NCBI GenBank assembly: GCA_037013495.1
Contig: CM072809.1
Location: 6,533,001-6,597,000 of the forward strand
Origin: Hippophae tibetana
Lineage: Eukaryota > Streptophyta > Magnoliopsida > Rosales > Elaeagnaceae
Direction of reading: 5' to 3'
DNA length: 64,000 bases
Shown: positions 46,688 through 58,475 of the stretch, one piece after another
Layout of the letters: the number at the start of each line of letters is the position of its first letter
Position numbering within the stretch: the first letter of the stretch is position 1
Notes under the pieces: model-generated
Told to the model about the DNA's origin: nothing
Database searches by the model: none
What the model saw: only the letters and a program-made list of their open reading frames with translations
Position numbers and translations under genes: made by a program

Positions 46688-48785
46688 ATGAATCTTTGTT
46701 TCTTGCGGGGATATTCTGCTCCTAATTCCATCATGTTTCTTAAACGTCCACTTTCCTGTAAACTTCATCAATCCATCCGGTCTTCCTCAAGATCACCATT
46801 ACCCACTTCTCAAAAAGTTCAGGTTCCACTCTTTTTGAGGCCTCCAATACATACAGCGACCATGTCAGAAATGGAAACATGGCATGATTGGGCCAAAAGT
46901 CTTGCATCTTATATTGGGTCTAAATTTGTGGACGTAGACAATGGTCCAGACTCTAGCCTTTTATGTAGAGAACTCAAGTGGCTCATGGAGGATGTGGTTG
47001 AAGATAGATCTTTGTCATCCCACTTGAAGTTTGAAAAATCTCAAAGAAACATACACTTAAGGGTGGGACTTGAAGAGCTTTACAAGCTATGGAGTCTGCG
47101 AATCAAAGAGAGAAGACCTTTTCAGTATATTGTTGGATGTGAACATTGGAGGGACTTGGTTTTATGTGTCCAAGAAGGGGTTCTAATTCCTAGACCTGAG
47201 ACCGGACAGATTGTTGACATGGTGGCTGATGTAATTTCAGATAATGAAGGATTAAAAGAGGGCTTGTGGGCTGATCTGGGGACTGGAAGTGGTGCCCTTG
47301 CTATTGGAGTTGGAATGAGTTTACAGAATTGCAGTGGAAGACTCATTGCAACAGATATAAGTTCCATGGCAGTTGCAGTGGCAGCTTTTAATGTTCAGAG
47401 GTACAGTTTGCAGGTTAGTCTTTAACATTATGTCAAAGCCTAAAACGAAGAAGCAAATGTTTACTGTCAAGTTTGTTGTTTTTGAAATGGAAAACTTTCT
47501 GAAAAGACATTCTAGCTTCTTAATTTTGTATTACACAATACTATGGGCAAAATTCCTTGAACATTTACAATCCCAGTGAAATTTCTGCTTCCGGTTTTAT
47601 GAACAGAAAGAGCTCTTGTTGTTTTTGAAATGGAAAACTTTCTGAAAAGACATTCTAGCTTCCTAATTTTGTATTACACAATACTATGAGCCAAATCTCT
47701 TTCTTTTTATAAAATTGGAAGCAGAAATTTCACTGGGATTGTAAATGTTCAAGGAATTTTGCTTATAGTATTGTGTAATACAAAATTAAGGAGCTCTTGG
47801 ACAGATGCCACAGTAATATTCGTTTTCCCTTGGACAATTTCTGCATATATCCTTCAGTTTCACCTGCAATCAAGCTTCATTCAATCCACACCAAGTTACT
47901 CCTTTTGAGACCCCTCAATTTTATTATTTGTTTTTTGTCACCAACTAGGCAAATTTTGGTTTCAGATTGAAAAAAAAATTGTTGACCCAACTTTAGAAGA
48001 TATTAAATTTATTTATTCATTATAAATATCACAATGGGAACTGGGAAATGTTGTCTGAGAGGAAATTGAAGGAATGCATGTAGGCAGGAGGGTGGAACAG
48101 GGACGGGCCGCACCATGCGCAAGCATATTGCTCACTATGATTTCTCTTGACTTTTCTTCTTTGTCTCCTCTCCTTTTAATTTCAACATTTTTAAATTGTA
48201 GTTGCTCACCTTCCACTTTAATGTGTCAAACAGAATGTAGTCGAGTTAAGGCAAGGATCTTGGTTCGAACCATTGAAGGATGTGAGAGGTAAACTTGCAG
48301 GCATCATCAGTAATCCACCATATATACCAAGTGATCATATTTCAGGGCTTCAAGCTGAAGTTGGTAAGCATGAACCAATTATTGCGTTGGATGGTGGTAC
48401 GGATGGCATGAGTTACCTATTACATCTTTGCAGAATGTCTGCTTCTATGTTGAGACCTGGTGGATATTTTGTTTTTGAGGTAACTCTTCTTTCTTCTTCA
48501 GTAGTTAAATTTCAAATTTTGTGGCTATCTGCTCTACTAAAATATTGTGCATTTAACGAATTATGTGTACTGAATATGAACAGTATCATGTCCTTCCTAG
48601 GTCATATTAGTTGCTTATATCATCTCCATTCATGGATTCGTATGTTTTTGCAGACAAACGGTGAGAAGCAATGTAGATATCTAGTTGAGTTGATGGAAAC
48701 TGACATTGGAGGCAACTTCTATAACTTGAGCATAGTGCCTGACTTTGCTGGAATACACAGATTTGTAACCGGCTTTCGTAAATAA
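46688..48785 (+). CDS. PrmC/HemK-type release-factor glutamine methyltransferase, three exons
   Basis: Exons 46688-47413, 48234-48479, 48654-48785, all phase-0 introns; 367 residues, close to Arabidopsis At5g64150 as remembered. The enzyme methylates the glutamine of the GGQ loop in class-1 peptide release factors with S-adenosylmethionine. Domains: Ser/Arg-rich N-terminus (about 1-55, probable organelle transit peptide), helical substrate-binding part (to ~150, ERRPFQYIVG), then GVLIPRPET (164-172), SAM-binding DLGTGSGALAIG (196-207), acidic IATDIS, and catalytic NPPY (269-272). The C-terminus ends GIHRFVTGFRK. All core motifs are present. Plastid or mitochondrial targeting is inferred from the N-terminus. 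ATGs at residues 16 and 59 are possible shorter starts; the first was chosen because it gives the transit-like region. Confidence 0.93.
47472..47795. repeat. Direct plus inverted repeat in intron 1 of the PrmC-type gene
   Basis: A ~75-bp unit (TTGTTTTTGAAATGGAAAAC...) occurs at 47472 and again at about 47613. After the second copy, 47709-47795 is the reverse complement of 47530-47600 (ATTCCTTGAACATTTACAAT and flanks). A hairpin with a ~70-bp stem is possible in the pre-mRNA. Confidence 0.85.
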
Positions 48786-51006
48786 TTTTATTTTTAGCAT
48801 AGTTACATGCACATCTCGCTTACAGTCTATGCATGGAATTTTTTTCCCTTATCGATCATTACACTCCAACTAGCCAGCAAAGTAATATATATATGTCAGA
48901 AACACTGCAAACTTTTGATCAATGTAATTAAGAAGTCCGCCACCCCACTGCTGATTTCTTATTCACATTTTGACCCATCCGAAGTTCTAAACAATACGAT
49001 GTTCAAACCACATAATTTCAAAATACCATATATAACGTCAGTCCAGAGCCTGCGAATTGTCATTTTTCTTTGCTAAATGATCGAATGTGTTTTATGAGGT
49101 CTGCCTTCAAAGACACTGGTATTTGAGAGGTGCCGAAAAGAGAAGGTTTGCAGCTTCTCGCCTTTTGGTTGGTCTGGGAGAAGAAAATAATATATACTTT
49201 TTCTGACAAAGATCTCTTTCATGGTTGAAAGTGTGACAAATTAATGCCCAGATTTGGGTCAGAAGCCTGAATGAATGATAGTACCAAAAAGCTTACATTC
49301 TTGTCGTGGATCCTGTGTCCTAGTTGTAATGAAGAAATAAGATCAGTGGTCAAAAAACACATATTACACAACTGTAAAACAGCTGAAAGGAAACACTCTA
49401 CTAGAAATAAGGTGCAGGTTGCAGACATTGGCCTTCTTCCAAAAAATCATATGCAGAACCAAAGTCAACGTTTCTATTTAAATAATGTTTTTGTTAGAAT
49501 ATTACTGTTATATATATATTTTTAAATAATTTCTTATTAAATTTCATTTTTATTATTGTTAATGGTTCATATTTTATCGAATTTTAATCCTTAACAATAA
49601 AAAATAAGATTTAATAAAGAAATTATTAAAATAATATTAACTATCCTTAATTAACATTGGTTTTCAAATATAAAGGATTCCACTACACTAACTTTATAAT
49701 CTAGGTATCCTTAAATTAAATTAAGAGAAAAGTCAAATGGTTTTCTACGCTTTATCTTATCTGAATAGTCGTATAATTTTAGTAGTTTTCAACAAATAAT
49801 TAAAGTAAATAAAATAAAATAAAAGAAAGTAGAATGATTAACGAAGCTATGATAAAGTGGTGGGATCAATTCGTAACAGAGAGGAGGAGAGCCACAGTAA
49901 GTTTTATACTATATATATTACATAAAATTACATGTATATTTTAAAATATAGAATACTAAAATATATTTTTTAAAGAATTCAAGAACTTAAGAAAAACTCA
50001 ACAAAAAAATAAGGATGTACTAAATGAGGTCGATGGAATGAAATACTCATCAGCAGTACACAACAACAAAAATTGCTCCCCTGATTTGATCTTTTATTGT
50101 ATCAACTGGAAAACTAATAATGCTAAGGAAACGCCCCACGTTAGTTAAATTTGTACACAAGTTAAGTAGGATGCACCACGTAATTTAAAAAAATGAAAAA
50201 ATTAATCATTTTACCACAACATAAAAGATAAATTTATATGAATTTAAAATTTCTCACACCACAAAAAAATGTCCATCTAATAAACTTAAATGCTACTAAC
50301 AATAGCATCAAGCAATCATCTCCTCAACTGAACATTCTTTCCCATGTCTCCTTTACGGCTTTAGGCCCCATGTCCCCATCCTAATAAGTTCAATTCAATT
50401 TAACTTCACCTGAAATACCAAATCAGCTTCCTATTTAGCAGCAGCCAGGCAGAACAGGCTACTTCATTTGTTGCACCTTATCTCGCTAAGATATATTAAA
50501 TATTAATGCACTTTAAACTGAGTATATATAGCAAATGACAGTAATTTAAACTACAAACTTTGATATACCAGCCAACCAGGAGATACCGTATAATTGGCTA
50601 TCTCATATTAACAGATGGATAGCTTCCAGATTTTTTTTAACAAAATAGTACAATGGAACTGTGGTTACAAACAAACAATCAATTATGAAAAAGGCCGAAA
50701 TTTTAAAATGTTAGCCTCCTTCATTGATACAATTTAGGATTTCGTATCTTTACAGTTCAACTCATTTCTGCTTGTACCATCACCGATCATAAGCATCCCC
50801 TTATAAAAAAAATCATTAAATTCAACAGAAAGGAGAATCTGGTTAACTGATGCTTCATCAACCCTAAACATTTAGAGTTATTCACGTACCAGCTCCCATG
50901 AGGTTGGTGTGGTTAAACCAATAGCAAAGGAAAATACTTAAAAGACTGTTATGGTTTAATTATGTGTTTACCTTAAACAACCTCGTATACTCTTTTAACA
51001 ATATAT
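48786..51006. other. Spacer between convergent genes
   Basis: 3' untranslated regions at both ends and A/T-rich DNA from about 49500 to 50000. Short open frames here (48807-49076, 49271-49525) have no recognisable domain. Confidence 0.6.
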
Positions 51007-54000
51007 CTACTTGTTAAAATGTGTTGATGTGGTAGACATTGGTACAGATTGAGCATTTTCAGAATCATCAGAGCGGCCTCGAGAAGCCTCTTTTTTCAGT
51101 TTGCTATTATTGTATGCAGCTACACCAGCTATGGCTGTGTCACAAATAATCATGACAAATATCAAGATCTTAATCCAGTTTAGCATGATCCTATCTAAAA
51201 TGCCAACCTTAAATTGCTAGATGTGCTTTGTATTATGTTAAAAGTTTAGTTGGCCATAGAAACAAGTATTATTGCACTGCTGTTTCTACTCTCTAGAGAG
51301 AGATGAAATAGATTAGGGAGAGACAAAACCAAGTTAAATTAAATCTCAAGCCATTTTGAAGAATCTATGAAGAATATTAATTTTAAACTATTTAAGACAT
51401 TTTATGCACATGTGACCGTCTTTGAATGTGCAACTGTGCATGTGTGCACCAAAGACAACAAAAGTGTAAACAATTTCATTGTATATCCCTTCCACTTTTC
51501 TATGGAATAGGACTATAGTTAAGCACTTGTTACAAGCTGGAGGCAGTACGTGATTCATTTTGCAAGTTAAGGCTTGCAGGACAAAGTGAGACAACATGAC
51601 AAATTTAGGGGAGTTGATGAAATTTACTCGGGAAAAAATATAATAACTATCAAATGCTTACCAATTGCATAACCAAACACATTTATCATTGTAAGCTTCG
51701 TATCAGCGAACAGAAGGGCAGACAGTAGGACGACAACCCAATCCTTGACAACCCCAGCAACACGAATAGTCAAAGCACTTGTATGTGTAATCACCAGGAA
51801 AACTGATAAGTTGAGGGCAAAAGTGCACAGAGAATTGAGCATTAGCACAACAGGTGGAAAGTTCCATGAACCATTTTCTGTCATTTTTGGTCTCTCCAGA
51901 AAGATCCACGGGATGAGTAGGCAAATAGCGCTGCATAGAAGAACATTTTCTTAACATAGGCATCCTTGTTTTTGGTTGGAAAAACAAAACTACCTTCAGA
52001 AAGATGGAAAAATAAAATAAGATCAACATAAATGTACCTGCAAGGACTGACATAATACATGACAGATATTGGGTTCAACTTCAGTCCCTTCCTTTTGACA
52101 AAAATTTCCATGAAAATAAGTCTTAAAGCTTCTCCAACAACTCCACCCATCTGGTAAACTACTCCAATCCAGTTGATACTTATTTCTCCATATGAAGCCA
52201 CTAAAACACCAAAACTTATTACCGACATGATCAACAACATTCTGCAGCTCATTACCTCAAGTCCTGCTGCGACTCCAAGAATGAATACAGCTACAGGCAC
52301 TGCATATGTGCACCATCAAAAATAAGACAGGTAACAATTTGAAACATAATGTATGGAAACAGTAAATTATGCTTATGATCCTAATATTAGCCTCCTTTCC
52401 TATTAATGAACACACAGACCATCAGATAACCATATGAAACTCCACTGTTCCTCAGTCCACAATATTCACACTAAGAGGGAAAAAAGGGAAAAGTTAGATC
52501 TTACTAATTGCCTTCAACATTTGTGCAAATGCAACAGATATATAAAGGTAGGCTGTGTTTCCCAGCCAAAGAGTCATTGCAAACATTGCACCAATTGGCA
52601 CCACTGAAGTTGCATATCTGAATAAACAACACTTTGTCATATATAAGTAGAAAGAAAAGAAATAAAATAAGTCATTGATGTGGTTGACTGTCTCAAGGAA
52701 AATGAACTTCTCAAGGAAGGTGAGCTGCAACGATGCCAGAAAGACAGTCCCAGTTAGTAAACTTAGTATTACATTAACTTTTAAGCCAGTATTTGGAAAT
52801 TAATTTATCTATTTTCCTTCCATCTTTCCTACTATTGATATTCTATTGCTTGGAAAAAGGTATTTGATCTTAATTCTGTGTATATGAACCGAACAGAACT
52901 AATCCATTCATTTATATTTTGATTCCCCCCCTTCCCCCTCTCTTACTTGCCCATATGATTCTTCAGAAGATAACCTTGCCAGGAATTTATACATGTAGCA
53001 CTAGTTTTAATCCCCCCCCCCCCCCCTTGACACAATAAGGCTCTACTGTTGTAAGTGTAACAACCAAGAAGTAGATGTTCTTTAGTAATAAAACATTGAT
53101 TTAAAATCTGGAATTTGTGTATAAAAGAATAAGCTAGCTCAAATAAGCATATTTCATGCAGCATCACCTCAAACATTTTCCATGTCCAATTCATTGATTG
53201 GTATATCTATGTCAAAAAAATAGATAAATAAAAGAAATTAGAGAATGACAGTAAGACACTTAAAAAACCCTTGAGAAAATCAGCTCAGTTTCTTTTTCTG
53301 ACTTTCAATTTTCCATCATGCAGGAGAATCCAAGATTTTCTACCACCTAATAAAAAAAAATTATTCTTTGAGATTTTATCTTTTCCAGTTCCAGCCACTG
53401 ACTCTTTTTTTTTGAGGTTATCATTTTTTGAATTCTCGTCTCATTCAAGCATTATTAGAAGGCTACCATATGGTAGCCAGGAAGATAAATACTCTGAAGC
53501 ACTTTAACTTCCCCATAGAATATTGTTTTCTTAAAAAGTAAGCCATTATCTAAGTTTTTACTAAAGTTGCTAACTTTCACACCTAAAATCAAAAGGCCAA
53601 AGTTTATTAGTATCATATGACCTTCTCTTAATCGCCTTTAAAAAGTCATCATTCACCACAAGAACATTGCTTAATTGATTAAAAGATAATAGTGAAAAAG
53701 GAAATATACACTAGACAAAGGGCCTTTGTTACTTACAATTCCATAGTCATTCCTTCCTCAACCTTCATAATCTGCAGGGTACCGTAAACTAAATTTAACA
53801 GTTGCAGCGAAATATTACGATCAAAAACATGTCATAAGATAATTGACATAATACCTTGAAAACTTTGGTGAGTAGGAAACATAAGACAGAAGAGAACACC
53901 ATATGTAGAAGAGTCAAGCCGAGAGGATAAGGAAAATTTATTTCCTTAGACGACAATACCCACTACATCCCGCAAATTAAAGGGAGGGAAAGAAAATAAC

Positions 54001-55215
54001 TTTTGTCAGCTCCATAAAATAACTTTAGCAAGAACCCATGTCTCTTTATCATACAAGATAACAGCAGATACAATTGATATAATAGTACTAAATAGTAACA
54101 CCAACAATAAAACAGGTCCAAACAATTAGACCAGATTAGTTATATAGTAACCTTACAGTCACATCCACATCCAAATAATATTTGTATGGTTTTATGCCGA
54201 AAACACCCAAGACACAGTTATTTTCTCCAAAGACCAAATAGTTGACAGGACACAGGAACATAAAGGAAGCAAATGATGGGGACATGAACCACATAGTTAA
54301 CTGCACCATGAGATTAATGCAACTGAGTTCTTGTGAAATTAAGTTCATATTTCAAGCATTCTGCAGTTTAATTCGAAAGACAAAAAGTGGCAAAAGACGT
54401 CTAACCATTTCTAAAAGGTAGTAAACTTACAGAGACGATAAATGCACCCATGACCCATGATAATAATTAAAAAAAATGTTACAATGGTAAGAGAATGTTT
54501 TACATCAAACACGCGCATGGATGACATGACTAACTATTCCATTCAAAATTTGACTTTTTTGCAAGGAGGTGCCCATTTTAATCAACACACAAATGGTGCT
54601 GTCTTGAAAATATCAAGATACATCATCTATGCATGCAACTGCCTCATAAAAAAAATTTCCAATGGTAAACCAAACCCGAACCAATATTTTACCAACCAAC
54701 GTGTTTTTTCATTTAACAATGTAGACATTGGATAAACAACAATAATTCTTCCTAAAGTTTAAAATTGCCTCTCCAAAAGCAGAGGATATCAAAAGATTTA
54801 AACACCAGCTGTGTAAAATGGTTTCCTCTCTAAGCTTTTTATCTATATATCCATGTGTTCCTATTAACAAAGACAAGCAAACAAAACAACACAATTCTGC
54901 TGAATACGATTAACAAATCACTAAAGTAAATACAATTTACTAAGACTTGATACACTAGTACTAATTACGTTGTATGTCCCTCTCATTCAAGTTAAGATTT
55001 CTAGTCCAATATCAGCAATTTTATATGATAATGTTGCCCTAGTAATCGAATTTATGAAACCAAAATGTTCGAAGAAATGCGCATCAAAAATATGCGAGGG
55101 ACAAGTCGGTTACCTTGTTGAAGAAGATCTGGCTGCTAGAGAGGGCTATGTAGAGGAGAAGGTAAGCATAGGTAACAAATTCTTCTTTGCAAATGGCTCG
55201 AAACCGATCCGTCAT
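51007..55215 (-). CDS. Sugar-phosphate/phosphate translocator (At3g14410 type), seven exons
   Basis: Exons: 55215-55114, 53962-53855, 53771-53737, 52617-52505, 52299-52038, 51930-51662, 51134-51007; 338 residues, the size of Arabidopsis At3g14410 and At1g53660. These belong to the triose-phosphate-translocator branch of the drug/metabolite transporter superfamily, with about ten membrane helices; their substrate is not established. Visible are [20 protein letters not shown] (helix 1), [108 protein letters not shown] and a hydrophilic Ser/Thr-rich tail. There is no transit peptide, so a Golgi/ER or other endomembrane location is inferred. Splice phases match across all junctions. No defects are seen. 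Confidence 0.95.
53012..53026. repeat. (C)15 homopolymer in translocator intron 3
   Basis: An uninterrupted run of fifteen C, unusual in this A/T-rich DNA. A second C-rich tract (CCCCCCCTTCCCCCT) lies at about 52925-52939. Homopolymer length may be an assembly uncertainty. Confidence 0.9.
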
Positions 55216-57375
55216 TTTTGGAAAAATATGAAACAGCTTCAGAGCCCAATCTCTGATAATGGAGCTACTTCGTACAACCGATACTGTACGTCTTACTTGA
55301 GTAAGGGAAAGTCAATCTGCAAGATCTGTATCTGTGACCACGTATATACAAGTATATATATTTTGTACGAAACTAAATAAAATTTACCATTTCTATTTTT
55401 TTTTCAACACTACATTTAATATAAATTTTAAAAATTAAAAAAATATATTTAAAAATAATTTAATTAACATAAATAAATTTATTAAAAGTAAAAAGAATAT
55501 TTTTACCAATTTTTAAAATTGTGTGAAACTAACAAAAAATAATGTAACTATAATTCGACCCAAAATAAAAAATATGATTTGAGTAATTTTTCCATTAACT
55601 CAGAAGTTTACTGAGTCACCAATCCATTTAGTAATTTGATTTATATTAACTTTTAAAATACATATTTGATAGAAAATCTCGTTCAAAAGATATGACAAAA
55701 AAAAATAGTTATAGTTAGTTTGCTTGGTTACAAATCTTCTTAGGATATAACTATAGTGGAAAGAAAGGTGACAAAAATTTAATTCACTTTGTTTTGTCAT
55801 TTGAAGACTCAAAAGGCAAATAAAATGAATAGTATTAAACTCTTACTTTGATTGCTTTCCAAAGCCATTAATAACAATACTACAAAAAAATAATACTCCC
55901 AAAAATCAATTCAATCAAATTACTTTTATGTTAATCCTTTCGATCTATTACTGTATAAATTAGTATGACTACGATTAATTCACCCTCGTCACAAATCTTG
56001 TACTTATTCGTCTAATGAATCTTTTGTGTCACTTGTTAGCATTCTTATTAACTAGTGTTATTAGTTTTTTTATTTTTTCATCTTAGATCTTGATTTGAAA
56101 ACTAATCTAACGATACAGATTCTATTTAAACCTAATTTAATCCTTTAATTATTTCAAAAATTATTGACTTTTATCAATTTTTTGAGCCAAAAATATAAAA
56201 AAAAATTAAGAGGAAATACAATTTTGGTGGAGATACAAGAAGAGATTGGTGCTACAATTCAAGAAATTTATTATATTTACATCAATTTTTATGTCTTTCT
56301 TTATGAAAAATATTAATAAAATTGTGTCTAGTTAATTTATTAATATAAGGGTCTTATGAACCAAATTTTCTATGTGTTGATATAATATTTTATCTCAATT
56401 AGGATTTTAATTTAATTACATTATTTAATCAAATTTATATATTATTAATTGTTTGGCGAACAATTCATCTATAGAGACAATTAAATATATTTGAGAGAAT
56501 TATCTAATTGTTCGTCTTGATTAAATAACATGCATAGTTTTTAAGTAAAGATGTATGATTCTTATGATGTGATCAATAATTGATGAACTTAATGAATAAT
56601 ATACAATTTAATTGTCATAAGAGTATGATTAGGTTAATTACTATATGATGTGTAGTTTACTTGATAAAAGAATACATGTTATATTAGATTTAATTGATCA
56701 TGTAATTGATTGATAATTATATTGAGGTTAGAAAATTAAGGGATTAAGTATTCTTAGATATTTTCTCATATATCTTCTTAGTTGTTAATTATGAGTTAAT
56801 TAATTATTGTTATTTATTCTTAGTTATTTTAATTTTACTTTCTTAAAATATAAAAACAGAAAAAAATTAATTTTTTTTTTACTTTTTAATTTTAAAAATT
56901 AGTTTCTAATAACATAAACTCTGTGAAAACAATATTTTTTTTATCATTATATTACTTATTGCTAAATGTGAAAATATTTTATTGATCTTTAACTAAATTC
57001 ATATTCATAAGTGAAAAGAGATGTGAAAAATAGATTTATGAGACTTGTTCAAAGATTGAATTCATTAGCATGCTCTATATTGATTTCATGAATACATTGG
57101 ATGATATCATGTACAACACACACACGAATCAATTTGTCAAAAACCTTGTATATTATTATATTGATAGATATGTGAATCTCATTATATTAGAATTATACAA
57201 CCATTTAGGGGGTAGTTTTTCTCTAAATATGCATGTATTAATATATATATATATGAATATATTGTTCATATCATTTTATCTTGTTAGACTTGATTTTACT
57301 TAAGGATAAATGAAGAATTAAGTTTGAGGTTACGATGATTCTATGAAATTAAAATCATCAGTGTTCATTTTATTA
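55216..57375. other. Intergenic AT-rich DNA
   Basis: Contains the upstream region of the translocator gene (to about 55400) and A/T-rich spacer. No gene, terminal repeats or transposon protein were recognised. Confidence 0.6.
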
Positions 57376-57690
57376 ATAAATAGTAGTTTAAGGGTTAAAA
57401 ATATTAAAATTTGATTTTTTTTAGTGAAAATTGGTAAAAATATATTTTTGAATTGTATTATGAATTTTTTAAAAAAATTTAATGCATGACCCATCAAAAT
57501 ACGTCGTGTGGAATCCACGTGGTATGTCTTGTCAGCTCCTCTGATTGTGTTGCATTCATGTGGTATCTCTTAATTGATTTTTCACTAAAAAATTCATAAA
57601 ATTTAAAAAAAAATAAAAAATATGTTTTCACTCATTTCATTAAAAAATTCATATTTTAATATTTTTAAAAGCAAAAATACTACTTATTAA
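57376..57690. mobile_element. MITE-like element with long imperfect terminal inverted repeats
   Basis: AATAGTAGTTTAAGGGTTAA at the left and the inverse of TAATATTTTTAAAAGCAAAA plus ATACTACTTATT at the right form an imperfect inverted repeat of about 75 bp. It encloses a GC-richer centre (57490-57570). No coding capacity. The ends are approximate and the target duplication was not resolved. Confidence 0.5.
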
Positions 57691-58475
57691 ATAAATCAAA
57701 CAAATATTAATTAAAAAAATACACATTCTATTTTCATAGAGTCATCATACTCCAAAACTTACCTCCTCTTTATTTAATTATGTACTTAGCTAAAAATTAA
57801 TAAAAAAATTTCATACTTATAATATAAAACTTACGTGAGTGTCAATAAATGAAGATATTTACTCTTTATACACCTTAGTTTTTTTTAGATTAATACCACC
57901 CAGTTGAGACTTTAAATGGATGTCATGAAATATAACACGTGAGAAAAGCATAATTTCTTTAGATCATTAATTAGAAACATAAATTTATAATTGAACATTA
58001 ACAAAATAATATATATTATTAAATAAATAAATACAAATAAATCATGCAAATCCTAAGTTCAACTGTCGGATTTAGGCCAATCCACATTCCAATTCAATCA
58101 AAACGTCCTAGATTTATTATATTTTCATCCAGTGGCTCAAAACAAATTCGGCCGAATGGGATGATTTCATAGATTTGACAGGCTACAAAGCAAACCACAA
58201 ATGAAATCAACCTCGTATTGAGTGTTTATATCATACAATTCATGTGTTCATTGTAACATTGTCCAATTTCAGCAGCCACATGAGATACAGATCATATAAA
58301 AATAAGGCCCAAGTTGTCTTAGGTTAGGACCAAGATAAAATCTACAATTAAATGTTGCTTTTCATATTACTAGTTTGAATCACACAAAATATCATTTTAT
58401 CTATAAAAAAAATTACAATTAGCAAGATCTTTTCTTTCAGGTGGTATGGTAAAGTAGTCAAGTTTTGCTATCATT
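57691..58475. other. Intergenic DNA and 3' flank of the O-methyltransferase gene
   Basis: No gene recognised. The part next to 58476 is the presumed 3' untranslated region of the minus-strand O-methyltransferase. Confidence 0.55.

Noticed and set aside
48255-48275. GGTTCGAACC-like box resembling a tRNA T-loop
   Set aside because: It lies within exon 2 of the PrmC-type gene and no cloverleaf can be drawn around it.
48807-49076. 89-codon ORF after the PrmC-type gene
   Set aside because: Falls in the presumed 3' untranslated region, no domain.
54457-54735. 92-codon plus-strand ORF
   Set aside because: Lies in intron 1 of the translocator on the opposite strand; no recognised domain.
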